Positions 1-13,100 of a DNA stretch of 64,000 bases are shown here, piece by piece. A program made the position numbers and the translations under genes. How positions within the stretch are numbered: position 1 is the stretch's first letter; every line of letters begins with the position of its first letter. The DNA comes from Daldinia sp. FL1419 (lineage: Eukaryota; Ascomycota; Sordariomycetes; Xylariales; Hypoxylaceae). The DNA is taken from positions 62,001 to 126,000 of the forward strand of contig MU623361.1 of assembly GCA_025201765.1 (NCBI GenBank). The letters are read 5' to 3'. Under the pieces are notes generated by a model that made no database searches, was not told the origin of the DNA, and was given only the letters and a program-made list of their open reading frames with translations.

Positions 1-3000
1 TCGCATTCATCCATGATTCCAGGTTTTTTTTTGTCTTTGGAATTAATAAATAGTAGCATTATGACCTTGGATACAACGGTGGCGGGAAATGTCAGGTCGA
101 CGTCTAAGGACGAGGGCCCTACATGTCTGATTAGGTCTGCTTTAATCCTTCTAGTATTACATGACAAGGATTCTACTAAATGTAATACGACAGTTATGCT
201 ATCCGACGACCTAAAATTTGTGGTCTCGAAATTGTTACTTGTCGACACCAAAATTTGGAATCTGGAATTTGGAATCTAGAATTTGGAATTTGGAATTTGG
301 AGTTTGGAGTTTGGAGTTTGGAGTTTGGCAGCATGGTCCCTCCAACAAACGCTGGATACAGGGGATGGGAATTCTATATTACTCCGTACTCTAACTACGT
401 TCTCACACAACTCGAAGTATTTCGCAGCTATAATTTTCCATGGCAAAGAGTGCTCCCGCCTGGTTACCGTCCGGTACCTCATGACTTTCCATATCGTCGT
501 ATGGATGCATTCCAGTTTGCTACGGGTTTCGGGTCACCATCCTACAATATCGGGGCATTTGCATCACCTTCTGATGGGTCGGAAGTTGTAATAGTCACTA
601 TCGGATGTATGTCGGGAGAAATCATAGTGGTCGGGTTTTCGAGCTCGGGACCATCCCTGGCATGAAAATTAAGGGGGTTAAATTTACCAGTCTATATATT
701 GCTACCATTTTGGGGACAAGAAGTTCCATAACACTTGAGCCGCAAACCGGCATATATGGAAATACAGTAGCCAAAACCTTCACATACGACCATATATCTG
801 AAATACTCGGGATCCCGTCCGTTCTCCCTGGTGTTGTATGTTTTTATTCCATTTTTCGGGTCCTGAATTATGGTTTTGACTTGCCTGACCTACCCGCCTT
901 ACTATCGCCTGAGTCGTATTATCAATAACAAAAACTTATCTGCAGTTGTGTTGGCAGATTGGGTAACTACTCGATTTATTACTTGATTTATGTAAACATA
1001 GGATACACCTAGGTGGGCAACATCCAGGTATGTAGGACATATACTCCTGCTGATGTTAAAATTTGGGTGTGGCGGTATCAATTCGAGTGCATGGTGGATT
1101 TAGCTATAAGGGTTTCGGTATTCGAATGAACGGATAATGTAAATACCCCTATTTTTAAAATTTTAGGGGTTCTAGAACATGTTGCGCACAGATTAGCCAC
1201 AATATCATATATCATATATCATTTCCTACATTCGCATTTCAATGTCATCGAAATAAACCTTTCACGGCACCTAACGCCGAACACCGCCTACAATACGGAG
1301 TAAAACGGGGTTGGGGGTTAGCCGAATATTGGACATAGGGCCTCGCCAGTAAGCTTGGACCGACTCGGGCCTAGGTAGAGTAGACGGGATTTGATGGACG
1401 GGATTTGGTGGACGGGATCTGTCCTATATACAGACCTACCTGCTCAAACAAGGTCAGGAATCCTAGCAGGATGATTCCGGAGTAGTGACCGCTTTTCTAA
1501 GTCATGCGGGACGGAAGGCCTACTAAGAAGTTATTTCGTCTCACACTTGAACTGTTAGACCGTGAGATACGCAGAGTAGTTGCATAACCGAATACCCGCT
1601 CTAATTACCCTGTTCGTATCATCATCAAAACGTTGCTACTAGGTATTCTAGTTTAGCAAGCACTTTAGCTATCACATACGAGTTGCGTATGTGCCTATGA
1701 ATTAGATATCGAGTAACAACAAGCTAGTATTGTAAACCATCAAACTCCCATATAGCTAATTTCTTATTCTAGGTTCATTTGAATGGTATGACGGAGTCTA
1801 ACATGATTTGTTATAAGAGCGCTGCTGTATCTGCTACCCTTGAACCTTGGCCCCTTCCATAACTGGGGATTTCTCTTGAACGGTTACATTGAGCTAGTCT
1901 TCCCCGGATCGACACGCAAGGAACTCTGCATAACACCTCAAATCTACCGGGCTGTTAACGGGAAGCTCCGTTCGCCTTAATTCAACATCGTTCGGCCCCA
2001 TCAAAACCCTTACTCCTCCAACCAAACTTTCAACAACAGTAGATATTTAAGAGACAAGCGGGGGAATCGCTGCATTGTACGCCCACGGGGTTTCTTGATG
2101 GACTAAAACTCGCATGACAACTGCGTGAGCCCCTGTTACGTTACCCAGAATGCTCAGCTCTCTTAAAAGGATATCATTAGCCTTTAAAAGTTCCTATTTT
2201 CAGGTTCTTGGTTGTATTGAAAGAAAGAAAGAAAGTGGTTTCGTCGAAGGGACCAAACCTGACGCGTCGTCGGGCAAACTCAGTCAAGCAATGTGGAATA
2301 GGAAGATAGGGGTACCGTTAAAATTTGGAGTATCAAATGTCGAGAATATCTTAGACAATTCCGTTATACTGAGTAAAATTTTCATCCCCGCAATATTTCA
2401 CATGTGATACCATCTTTGCAGTTTAGTTATTTCTCCACATTAGCTGTGAAAGATCAATCGTCAAGGATGCTATTGGAAGTACGACCTGGATATAAGCACC
2501 TTGGGGGATAAGAGGTAGGTAACCAGTTAGGATGGAATGCAAGAGAGGGTCTCCGAAGTGTTACCTTGTGTTAAAGGACTCGTTATGAATAAGACATGAT
2601 CAACTTCCCCCATACACCGATTAATTCTCAATAAAGTCCCGGGCTACGAGGCTAAGTAAACAGAGAAACAGAGAAACAGCGTCAATAGGAAAGCAGAAAC
2701 GTATCAATTACTTAGCCAGGTATATCCCTGCGTTTCAGCAAACTATAAGACATAATACTTTAAAGAAATGGGGTTGTAATGTGCGAACGATATTTATTGC
2801 TTGAATGGGTAGCCCCGGTCAAACGATTAGATTAAGAACATGGTCGGGTATGACCATCTAAAAGTCTAATACTGAATCAAGTGAGTTATAGAAGCAGTCT
2901 AAATAATACTCATACGTTATATTACTGCAAGTCTAAACCACGATACCATTCACAATGTCCACACAGTGTCAGGTTTCTAGTTGTCTTACATATGGAACAA

Positions 3001-3931
3001 GGGACTTGTTATATAGGTACCCATGTAAGAATACCATAGCCCCATAGTAGATAGGGTTCCTCGCGGAACAACGAGGCTATTTTCTCGCTTCTCAGTCCGC
3101 CTCGTGACACACAGCTTGGTATTGAAGCGTAATGAAAACAAGGATTTTAGTATAACTTTACTTATAAACGCCAACCTACCAGTGCTTAAAAGTGACATGT
3201 AGTGAAATTAAAAACGAATCCCTTCAAACAAGAAAGCTTGATGGGGTAAACTGTGGTTACGGCTCACTAGAACTTAGGTATATCCCAGGGGTAGTGGCCT
3301 AGGACGGCAAACTTCTAGTCTAGGAATATCTGTACTGTATGCAACTATTAGATCCATACAAACTTCTGGCTTCACTACCTAACGATATGGATAAAAGTGA
3401 ATATTCTATAAACCCTTGCCCCCCACGCGGCGGCAATACTGCAATTGACTCAAAGGAGTGGGTTCCTAAACTAAATTGGCTAAAATTTTCCACCGATTCC
3501 CGGGGATGGTATAAGGGCCATCTGGGGTCACTATAATGGGTTATTCACCTTCTTATTGGGGACCTCAAATGTCACACACTATAATCCAGAAGAACGGCAA
3601 GGATGAAGTTGTGCAAGCGGGCATGAAATGAAATGTCAAACGAAATAATACCATAGCTGCTACAAGGGTCACAAGAGTATCTGAGGGTCCAAATGCCCCT
3701 TGACTTAGACGCCGAATTATCTTTGAGCAATATAAATAACTGCCATGTATCGTGCCTCAAGGAATTTGATTTGAGAATCATCATCAGTGACCTAACCTCG
3801 TGGAACACTAGCTTTGTTTCCATCAGTGCTTGGTTACCTACTTATAAAGACATCCATAGGCGCTCTGAATATCTATAAGTCCTTTCTATCAATACGGACA
3901 TTACCTACACACGAATTACTACCGTTTCGCT
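1..3931. other. Gene-poor interval at the left edge
   Basis: No reading frame here resembles a known protein. The longest frames (255-665 and 605-928) begin in or next to a 7-bp minisatellite and show no domain, hydrophobic pattern or splice-consistent extension. The DNA is of mixed, fairly AT-rich composition without clear transposon ends. It may be the far upstream region of the HRQ-family gene or decayed repeat DNA; the sequence does not decide. Confidence 0.6.
252..328. repeat. Minisatellite of TTTGGA[A/G]-type 7-bp units
   Basis: About ten imperfect head-to-tail copies of a 7-bp unit. The left half uses the TTTGGAA form with TCTGGAA/TCTAGAA variants, and the right half ends with four clean TTTGGAG copies. 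This left-to-right change is typical of slippage followed by divergence. It sits just upstream of an unsupported open frame, to which it would contribute Trp-Leu-Glu-Phe-Gly repeats if translated. Confidence 0.9.
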
Positions 3932-5253
3932 ATGTTTGATCTCGACCCAAGCACGTATTCTAACCCACGAGTCCTATGGCTTGTCTTGCTAGCCCCAGTG
4001 CTGTTGGCCCTCAGCCATGCTGCAAGAGTATTTAGTCGAAAACCCGAGACTAAGATCCCTAACGAAAAGGTATTCAAAGACGAAATCGAGCCGTTATGGG
4101 ATTTCGACTTCCGTGAGGTCGAGCCTATCAAGTACCAACCATACAAATCGCAAGGCCATGTCACCATGGGTAAGTAAAACAAACCTATATATACTCCCAG
4201 CCAAAAGCTCACCGCGTACAGGAATCCAAAAGCGTGTTCGTTCCGACTGGATCAGAATGGACCGTGGATACCTTAGCCGTATCCAAGAACGTCTACCCCT
4301 GATTCGGGACAAGGCGGAGTTTACGATCGGCACCGGCGAGGTCGTCAATCCAGCAATCGAGGAGCTGTACCAAGAGATCATGATCCGGTATCTACCTGCT
4401 AGGTTCCCAACTATGTTCAAGACGCAAGGGATGATGCATAGGAAATCAGTCAAGAATCTAGCTACGGGTACTACTTACCCACTCACCACCGAGGGACTGA
4501 CTCACGCCCAAATGTTGGCATATATGGGAGAAAACGTCGAGGTAAAGCTTAATGCCCCTTATATTTGATTTCTCTTTTCCCTACGAATGCGTAGGTAGGT
4601 ATTGTTCAAAAAGTCCATCGCTTACCCCGAAATACAAAATAGGAAGATTTTTACTTCATGTGCCCAGACCCGAACGGGGAATACCGTCTACAAGGATACA
4701 TTGCTTGCTTCCCGGGTGGATTCCTAAGCCCAGGCCGAGTCGGTGAGTCTGTACGTGAGATTCATCAGCCAGTTCCGGGATACGAGAACAAGCTCGGGCA
4801 TAGCGTTGATCGGTACTTTACTCGGATGCAACCTGGAGACTTCATAGGACGCATGAATGTAAGTTGTCTTTATCGCGATCGCAGTTATTCGCGCCGGGCT
4901 AACAGGTAGGGATAAAGTGGTCTCTCCAAGTCGACGGCGTCGATCTCTTCCGCACCGACGGTAATAATTACTACCCGGGAACTAGTCAGGGGGTGTCAGA
5001 TTACAAGGAAGATCCCTCTCTCGACGACTGCTATCTACGTGTGGAACACCAAACCCTTACCAAACTACCGCGTACAGGTGCTATCATATTCACGGTTCGG
5101 TCTTACATGACCTCCCTCCATCAGGTCAAGGCGGAAGGGGATGGAAAAGCGCTGGCCGAGGCCATCGAATCTATGCCACAGGGATTGGGTCATTATAAGA
5201 TGCGGCAGTATTGGGGTAAAAAGGTTTTGCCTTGGCTTATGGAAGGTATCTAG
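3932..5253 (+). CDS. HRQ/DUF3445 family heme-dependent oxidative N-demethylase-like protein
   Basis: Four exons, 3932-4169, 4222-4541, 4643-4858 and 4918-5253, give 369 residues in an uninterrupted frame. The three introns (52, 101 and 59 bp) have GT...AG ends. The N-terminus carries one hydrophobic segment (about residues 11-30), suggesting a membrane anchor. The body matches the fungal HRQ/DUF3445 family as I know it: HVTMGIQKR, an MDRGYLSRIQER stretch, the EDFYFMCPDPNG block, GRVGESVREIHQPVPGYE, and the late VEHQTLTKLPRTGAIIFTVR block with HQT and conserved arginines. Bacterial and fungal relatives include heme-containing oxidative N-demethylases of dimethylamine-type substrates, and fungal members are often mislabelled alpha-1,2-mannosyltransferase. 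The substrate here is unknown. No neighbouring gene suggests a pathway. The start ATG is the first in frame ahead of the hydrophobic segment. Confidence 0.9.
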
Positions 5254-6516
5254 AACCTTGATGGCGGCTAAGAGGCGTGGTTCTACGTCTTCTGTGTAAC
5301 GAGGGACAAGACTTTGCAAATATCAGGGAATAAGTGGGCATAGAGGAGATACAGGGGTGTATCGAGTATATAAGAGGTGCTCTGCGCCCTCGCTTCTTGA
5401 GAGAGGTCAGGGGGTCACTCCTTGCCAGGGCCTACAAGCCACGGGTTTCCTAAATATCTGACAGCAAAGTATGGAAAAGAGGTACCTTAGGTGCTCAGCC
5501 ATTTGACTCTAAATTGGCAGATTGTTAATTTCAAGTGAAGCAATCAAACTAATCATAAGGGTCTAATAGGAAGATGTAATTATCTTAATATTGTGACTGT
5601 AATTGGACAGTGAAGGCCAGTGCAGTTTCGGTATCGGATGTTTATATATGAATTCTACATCGCGTCCGGAAGTAAATAATCTATTTGATAATTCACATCT
5701 TGAGTAGATCCGTAGTAGACTAAGAATAGTATCAGTGAATCATTAGGTACTTATTTAGGTATGCTTTATTTCTTATGTCGAGGAATCAGCTAGAGCCAAT
5801 GTTTCAACATCCATATTCTGGAAAGACAACGTCAAGAAAGAGGTAATTTCCTGAACGGAACTATGATTTGCGGTTATCAAGATTACAAAATCATCTTAGA
5901 GCCCTTCAGTTCCATAAAAGGGATGAAGCAAAGAACAAGAATTCAAATCTCTTAACCGTAGATAGATACCTGACCCAAGACACGAACCTTAACCATGACT
6001 TCATTTATCGTCAATGTCGATAAGTAGACCGAGTTTTGTGACCTGTTAAACATCATGTTAAATCAGCAGTGGCAGCCCAGCAAGACTTTAAATTCGAGAA
6101 TTGATGTCGTTATATTTCGCGTGTCTAGACCTTCACATACCACTCCTTTGTGCGCCCCTCTTAGAAATTTACCCCGATCATAGTTCTCGGGATTGGCCAC
6201 GCAACCAATGCTATCAAGCGCGTGAACAACAGCAACGGCCTTCTAGCTAGTGAATGAGACTGTTCCAAAACTCGATAAGAGCCTCCATGTCATAAATAAT
6301 ACCCCAAACCAGTCCCATACCAGAGGCTCCTACCTGGTGCTTTTTTTTTATACACACCCACTTTCTTCGATAGGCATCTCGGAATTATATTTCGAAATAT
6401 ATAATCCATTGTCCCCAGCTGTGAAATTCTAGTCTACATACCTCCGCCATAGGAAGTTTTTCTCATTGCCTACGTTGTGAATGCTTGACCTTCTCTGTAG
6501 CAAATGGCGGCCGGTC
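5254..6516. other. Convergent intergenic region
   Basis: About 1.26 kb between the 3' ends of the HRQ-family gene (+) and the CTK1-like kinase gene (-). It should hold both 3' UTRs. I see no coding signal, repeat or RNA gene. Confidence 0.6.
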
Positions 6517-9500
6517 CTACTCTAGTGCCATTTCGCTTGCAACTGGTTCGCCAGACTGCGCAACATTGGAGCTCGAAGCTCGGCCCAATGTGGGTGGTCG
6601 TCCGTCAACATGCGGACGTTTACTATCTCGCTGGGATTCGTGTGTTGAAGGCGGTCGCTTCTTTTCCTTTTCGCGGCTGCTGCCTTCCTTAGCGGCACGT
6701 CGTGCGTCTCGTTCCTGCTTCTCCTTTTCTCGGCGTAATGCCTTCGACTCGAATTCGTGCCATTCACCTGCAAGCTCTCGGAGCCTATAAAAATTAACAT
6801 GGGCACTGACGATAAATTAACGAGATAAGTGAATACGTACTCAATAGCCTGTCTTGCAGGCGGCTGCTCCGTAGTGAAGTAAGGATGTTCCAGAACTTCA
6901 GCTGCAGACGGGCGTTTCACTGGATCGTACTGAAACATGGCAGCGAGTAACTCGAAGGCGGCTGCTGGCACTCGTTCCTTGTATTTCTCTGCAAATACGT
7001 TGGGCCGTCGATATCCAGGCCTTAGTAACTCAAACCAGGGCATATCGACAAGGGCAGGCCAATCAGTCTTGTTCGGCGTACCGAGCACTGCATATATCTT
7101 CTCAAGCTGGTTAATTTCACCGCCATCGCCGGGAAAGATGGCATGGCGTGTAAAAATTTCCACCATGACACAGGCGGCACTCCATATATCCACGGCAGCA
7201 CCGTACTGTGTCTCGCCAAGTAACAGCTCGGGAGATCTATACCAGATAGTGATAACTCGGTTTGTATAATCGAGTTGGTGACGTTTTGCATAAAAACGTG
7301 CCAGACCAAAGTCCGCTAGCTTTAGAACCCCTTCATTGCTAACCAGGATATTGGCGGCCTTTATATCGCGGTGCAATACCCCTCGTTTGTGCAAATAATC
7401 TAAGCCTTCGAATATCTGCAGAGCAAGGTGCTTTTTTTGCGCGGCATCAAGTTTGTACGACGGATGATTCAGCAAACCCGTCAAGTCGTGAGACATATAT
7501 TCGAAAACCATAAAACAATCGTTCTTCTCGACCATGACTTCCTGTAAACTGACAATATTTCGATGCTTCAAGGACTGGAGAAGCTTAATTTCCCGTACCG
7601 CAGTAACTGGGAACCCATCCCTTTCTCCTTCCATGCGTATCTTTTTCAAGGCAACGAGCCTCTTGGTGTACGCATGGAGGCCTTTGAAAACCTTACCATA
7701 CGTACCCGACCCTACAACCGACTCATTGCCAGGCTTTCTAAAGAATACCGAATCTGATGCGGCGAGGTCGGCCGGTAATTCGGGTTTCGGTTTCAATCTT
7801 CGCTGTATTCTTTTTACCTTTCGTGTTCTCGGTAGCTCAGGAGGAGCTCTATTAGCGTGATAATCCGATCGCGCCCTTGCAGAAGCAGGCTCCCTTGGAG
7901 TATCTCGAGGTAGATCTCGGTCCCGATCCCGCTCGCGCTCTCGTTCTCGTTCTCGTTCTCGTTCTCGTTCACGCTCCCTTGCGCGCTCTCTATCCCTCTC
8001 TCGTTCCCGTGCCTTCTCCCGCTCCCGCTCTCGCTCCCGATCATGATCACGGTCACGGTCACGGTCACGGTTGTGGTCACGGTCTCGATCCCGGTCCCGG
8101 TCCCGATCTCGATCGTCAGCAAAAATTTCCTTTTTAGGGGCTGTGTTGAACTTTTGCGAGATTTCTGGCTTCGGAGTTGCAACCGGGGCTTTGTTTGTTG
8201 CCTTGAAAGCAAAACTGAATTTCGAACTTGCAGGACCCGTCGGAGCTGTGGGGGGCGGTCGAGGCGGAGGCATCTGCTCATTAGTTTTCTTCTCCGCCAA
8301 TAAATCTTCGTTGTGGGTACCTGTTACCCTGGGTGTATTATTGCCATCGTCTCTGTCTTCCTTTGCGTTGGGTAAATCTGAATGATTTGATGTTGAGTGT
8401 TGCGGACTGTGGTGATGTTGAGGGGTATTTTCTCTGGAGTGACTGGGGATACCTCTACCAGCACCTGATCGTTGAACACCTCCTGCACTCCGGTAATTAC
8501 CTCTAACAGCATGGGAACTGCCCCTGAAGCCGCCCCTAGAAAAATTACGACTGTGGGAGTAAGATTGAGACATAGGTCCAGTAGGTGGTTGAGGTGATTG
8601 ACCTGGAACGTGGTGACCCGAAGGGCCACTAGGAGGTCCATGGTTGCTTTGGGGGTGTTGTGTAGAATACTGACTAGATTTCTGGTGGTGAGTAAATGAT
8701 TTTGACCTGCGAAAAGCTGGTTGAGCATACCTATGGGGAGAACCTGGACGTTGATTACTCCAAGTCGCTCTACCACTACCATACGGTGATTGCGGCGTTG
8801 GGGAATCATGAAGGGATGATCCCGAATTAGGACGCAACGGCGAGCGGGCCGAGTGAGCAGGTCGGCGATCATTATATTGGGAATTCATAGGACGAATAGG
8901 GGGTGCATGTGTACTTGAAGCACTCCGATTTTCTAACCGCCTAGACATATTGACCTCTATGCTGTTCGCACCGGACACCAACTGCCCCCCAGGAGGAAAT
9001 TTGGAATCTTCGCGATGCTTACCCTTCTTGCGAGAACGACGGGACCCGCGCTCTCTAGGTGACCTAGGCGGGAAATCAGGTTTGGGAGGTTCGAAACCAG
9101 GGGATGACCGACGTGATCGTGAGCCGGCTTCTGATGAACCGTGGTGCTGTTGATCAAGTAGACGAAGTGGTGAATGTGTATGAGAGAATGATGATCGTCG
9201 GGAACCCGAATGCCGAGAGCGGCTACGGCCCCGACTTTGTGAATCTCCTCGTGGGCGAGGCAATGGGAGGGAATGATCCTGTTCAGAATTATCTTCACAA
9301 ACTGGCGAGCGACTATGATGATGGTTTCGACGCGGCACGAACGGTTCGCTGCGGTCGGCACGGCTAGAGTAAGGCTCGTTGTCGTAGACAGGCGAAGGAG
9401 AACGTCTACGAGATGAAGGGGGGATTGAACCTTTTGGTTGGTCCTTCTCTGCTCTCTCTGCTCGCTCCGCCCGTTCTGCTCGACGTCGACGGTCCCGTTG

Positions 9501-10154
9501 ACGTTCGCGCTTAGATTTCTTGGATCGCGAGGGTGGGAAGGGGAGTGGGCTCCGGCTTCTCTGCCTTTTTCTAGATGAAGGCGAAAAGGATCGACCTCTA
9601 GGACCGTGATTCGCGTAATCGTTGTTTCTTGGACCGTGTCTAGGAGAAGTAGGTATATTGCGGTGTCTACCGTGATCTAGCTTTTCACTATGCTCGTCCC
9701 TCGAAGAGCGATCCTTAACCTCACGAGAACCGTCGTCCTCTAGATTCCTACTTCGATCTTGCGATCGACCGCGTTGATTGACATCGGACTTGTAAGGCCT
9801 ATCGTTGGGCCTTGGAAATGGCTCGTCGCGACTATTTCTAGTCCTGGCACTGTGGCCTTCCGGGCGTCGGGAAGCGGGCGACTGGGATCGCGATGCAGGT
9901 GGCCTAGAGTGGGAATTGGTAGTTGAGACTCGACGTTCTGAATCAAATCTATCTCGATCCCTACGATCGCGGACGCGGTCGCGTTCGTCTTTGTCGTAAC
10001 CTTTATTGCTCTGATCGTGTTTCATCGCAACATCTCGAGAATGGGCATGAGATCCAAATTTGTTGTTTGGAGTTGGAGCTGAAGGTGGTGATTGAAGACC
10101 AGGCGGCTTGCTAGGGTGTCGGTGCATTGCTGAATCCATGTCGGCATCTCTCAT
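6517..10154 (-). CDS. CTK1: CTD kinase catalytic subunit (CTK1/CDK12-type cyclin-dependent kinase)
   Basis: Two exons on the minus strand, 10154-6841 and 6784-6517, joined across a 56-bp intron (GTACGT...TATAG), give 1193 residues. The open frame extends upstream of 10154 only to a GTG, so the first ATG (MRDADMDSAMHRH) is taken as start; the internal ATG six codons later is also possible. Residues 1-780 are disordered and rich in RS, RD and RE dipeptides. The kinase domain follows: P-loop GSGTYG at about 815, VALKKIRMEGERDGFP, cyclin-binding helix TAVREIKLL, HRDIKAAN with H928, R929 and D930, DFG at 948, and YTNRVITIWYRSPELLLG in the activation segment. KKIRMEGE and the TNRVIT motif place it with CTK1/CDK12 rather than BUR1. 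This kinase phosphorylates Ser2 of the RNA polymerase II CTD with a cyclin and a third subunit. Splicing replaces a read-through tail with a charged 88-residue C-terminus ending VASEMALE. Confidence 0.95.
7917..8115 (-). repeat. Coding hexanucleotide-like tract for RE/RD dipeptides inside CTK1
   Basis: A roughly 200-bp simple-sequence tract encodes alternating Arg-Glu and Arg-Asp dipeptides immediately before the kinase domain. On the plus strand it reads as cgttct/cgctcc and cggtca repeats. It is in frame and uninterrupted, so it behaves as an expandable coding microsatellite likely to vary in length between strains. Confidence 0.9.
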
Positions 10155-13100
10155 TTTAGTACTTTTTAGCACTAATTGACCTAACTGACTTAACTGAATT
10201 GCAGTGATTTTAGTGCCAAGGCCAGTGAGGGAGAACCGCTAAACGCTAAATGCTAAATCAATGCCAGCCTTCTCTGTCCAGCAGTACTTCTCATTCAGTA
10301 CCTTCCACTCCAGAGATGGATATGCACCTAAGAGAAAGAGGACGGTAAAATTATGTCGCCGGAAGACATGGGTCAGGCCACCTCAGCAGCCTCATTCACT
10401 GACAAAGATGATCGATAAGTGGTCGATAAACGTGCGCCGGTACCTTTTTTTTTCTCTTACCCTTGTCTGCCCCGCAAGGCGAATATTGGATGTGATCTTT
10501 TGCAAAATAGATGGTAGTGAGAAGAATAAAGTAAAAAGTGGAGAAATATCGATGAATGTCGAAATTTTGGTGGCATGAAAAGTTTAATGAGAAAAGGAAA
10601 GGGAAAGATTGAACCGAAACGAAACGAAATAAAATGAAATGAAAGCGGGCTGATATTCTTTTTAGTTTTAACGCCGGGAAGATTGTAGTGTCAAAATCAG
10701 TTGCTGGTAAAAAAAAAAAAGGTGTAGACAATAGGTAATAAGTATGCGCTGCGGTGCTTTGAAGGTTTTCCCCGTCCAAGTTTTTTTTGGGTCGCGAAGT
10801 TCTGGCGTTTCTGCCCCGGGAGCCTTGCGGCACACTCGCTCACCCAGCCTAACCCCAGCGAACCGGGCACAAATAAGGTACCTAAACCTACTAAGCAACT
10901 GAGGTTCCATCTTCCACTATCTTAGGTAAGAGGTACCTAAGAATACCTACCTAGGTAGGTATTGACACCACCCAGGTCAGGTCTTGTAAGTGCAATACCA
11001 AAGAGATAGGCATTGCAAGCGAGTGCATCTTTTTATCACCACTATTACCACCGCCTTCTAGACCGCTGCGCATCCAAAGGGGCAGAATAGCGTCCAAAGG
11101 GGCAGAATATTGTAACCTGTTGGATCTTGATCCAATTTTAGTCCCGTGCCAATTTTAGGGACTGCTCGCGCTGCCGAGACAGCTAACAGAAGATATCAGC
11201 GTGCAAGTCGCCGCTCTTTGCCACAACACTCGAGTATAGAAAAGGTCTCGAGCGTTTCGCTCCATCTTTCTGATCGAGACTGAGCAAACATCTGGAAATG
11301 TTTCAACACTTCCAGACTATAGCGACTAGCCTAGTAAAAATAACTAGGCAAGTCAAGTAGCAGAATAAACCAAGGACATGCTATCTACGATGATGTGTGA
11401 AGTCTAAAAATCATTCCGCCGTCCAACCCATTAGATAGATAGTCATCTCTCTCTTACGTCGCCACTCTAGCTCCCCTAATACGTATAAACAACCAAAACT
11501 GTCAGATATTCAATGCCCAGCCCGTAGACCTAACCGTAGAATGTGTTGTAGTGATATCTCGGAGAATATCATTCGCGCCTTGGTTGTTCGCCAACTCTGC
11601 TGTCTCCATGATCTTGTCGTAGCTGGATAGCTGGATACCGTCTTGGCACAGAGTTAAAGCTAGATTCTTTTCCTATAAAAATTAACGGTAAAGAATGTTT
11701 GAGGGGCCGCATATTAGGATTCTGAAGAATGGTCGACCCGGGCTTCGTCGACACCTGCTTGAGCGAAATGTGCCCTAAATCAATCCCGAAGGCTTATATC
11801 CATACGAAGATACGACCCCTTTGTCGGCCCTCGTTGCGTTCTCGAAATGCAAATACCACATGGTAGGAAATTACCTTCCGGGAGCTAAGCTCTTTCTATG
11901 GTTATGCAAATCTGATGCGCAGCTTGACACAAAAACCCAGATAAGAAATATAGAACTATCTGATATTTCTGGAAAGGGGTAGTAAGCCTATGTTAGGTCA
12001 CAAGGAAATAAATATCTTGATCCCCCATCTCTAGATGGGGACTAGTTAGGCGGCCTCGTAAAACGTAGGGCTGCCATAAAGCCGGTAGGGCCAGGGTTTG
12101 TTGACAAAGCGTGGTATCATTACGCCTGCAGATAGTTTGACTACATCTAGTTAAAGTAGTGTAGAGCCTTTCAAGTTCTTGGGGTCTAGGGCATTATAAT
12201 CCGATAGACTGATGGATATTATTCCCTCTGTCGGGTAGTATCAATGGTTTTAACATCGACGATTATGACAACGTGCATTGCGCAAAGCCATATCGAAATG
12301 CTTGCCATACTGAATATGAGATAGATGTTTGTTTTTTTTCTCTTTCATCTAGACAGGCATAGGTTCGACGCTGATGGAAATCGTAGACTGGACTCGCCGA
12401 GCTAATCAGGGATTGGGGGAACGAGGATTTTCTCGGCCGAACCCCAACGGAGATTTCTTTTGTAGAAGGAAATTCGGTATTCCAGCCCCCTGACAGTAGC
12501 CGCTATCCAAGAATATATTGCCAGAGAAAGAGAGAGGTGGGTGTCGAGAAAGCGACTGGTCCGTAATTGATGAGTCGGTCGGACCCACGGTCTCGGTCGC
12601 GTACGGACAATCATAATGTTAAAACGGTTCCAAAACCAAACAAGAGAAGGCTGAAGGTTCTATCCAGAGCTAAGAAAATAAAACAAGACAATAGGTGGTC
12701 AACGGATAAGTTTCAGAGGCATAGGGATAATTGACTTGTAGACGGAAAACCGTCATTTTGTAAGGTGTGGTGTGTTGTCAACTTTGGAATACTGGGGTTT
12801 GGAGAAGGGCGAGATTCAGTAAAGAAAGTCAGCTGTACCGTGCTATTCTTTTCAAAAATTCGTGTGTTGGGATACTGTGTAATACTAATTACATAATCCA
12901 CTTGGACAAGATCTCTGTACCTTAGGTACCTACACGTGTAGGCAGCTAGGTACGTTTTTAGTCCACCCAATGGATGGATGATTGGAAGCATGTACCCCAC
13001 CTGCCTTACTTCCATACCCCGTGTACCCCGTGCCTCCGTTTTATGATAATAGATTGATTATTGGAAGTCTTCAGATAGCAAGAAACAGGAAACGGGAAAC

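Noticed and set aside
255..928. Two adjoining open frames at the left edge
   Set aside because: They start in a minisatellite, overlap in different frames and show no domain or splice support.
7814..8385. Long frames on both strands opposite the CTK1 repeat tract
   Set aside because: The hexamer-like repeat keeps several frames open; only the CTK1 frame continues into a conserved domain.
10396..10910. Minus-strand frames upstream of CTK1
   Set aside because: Phe/Leu-rich low complexity over purine repeats; more likely promoter or leader DNA.
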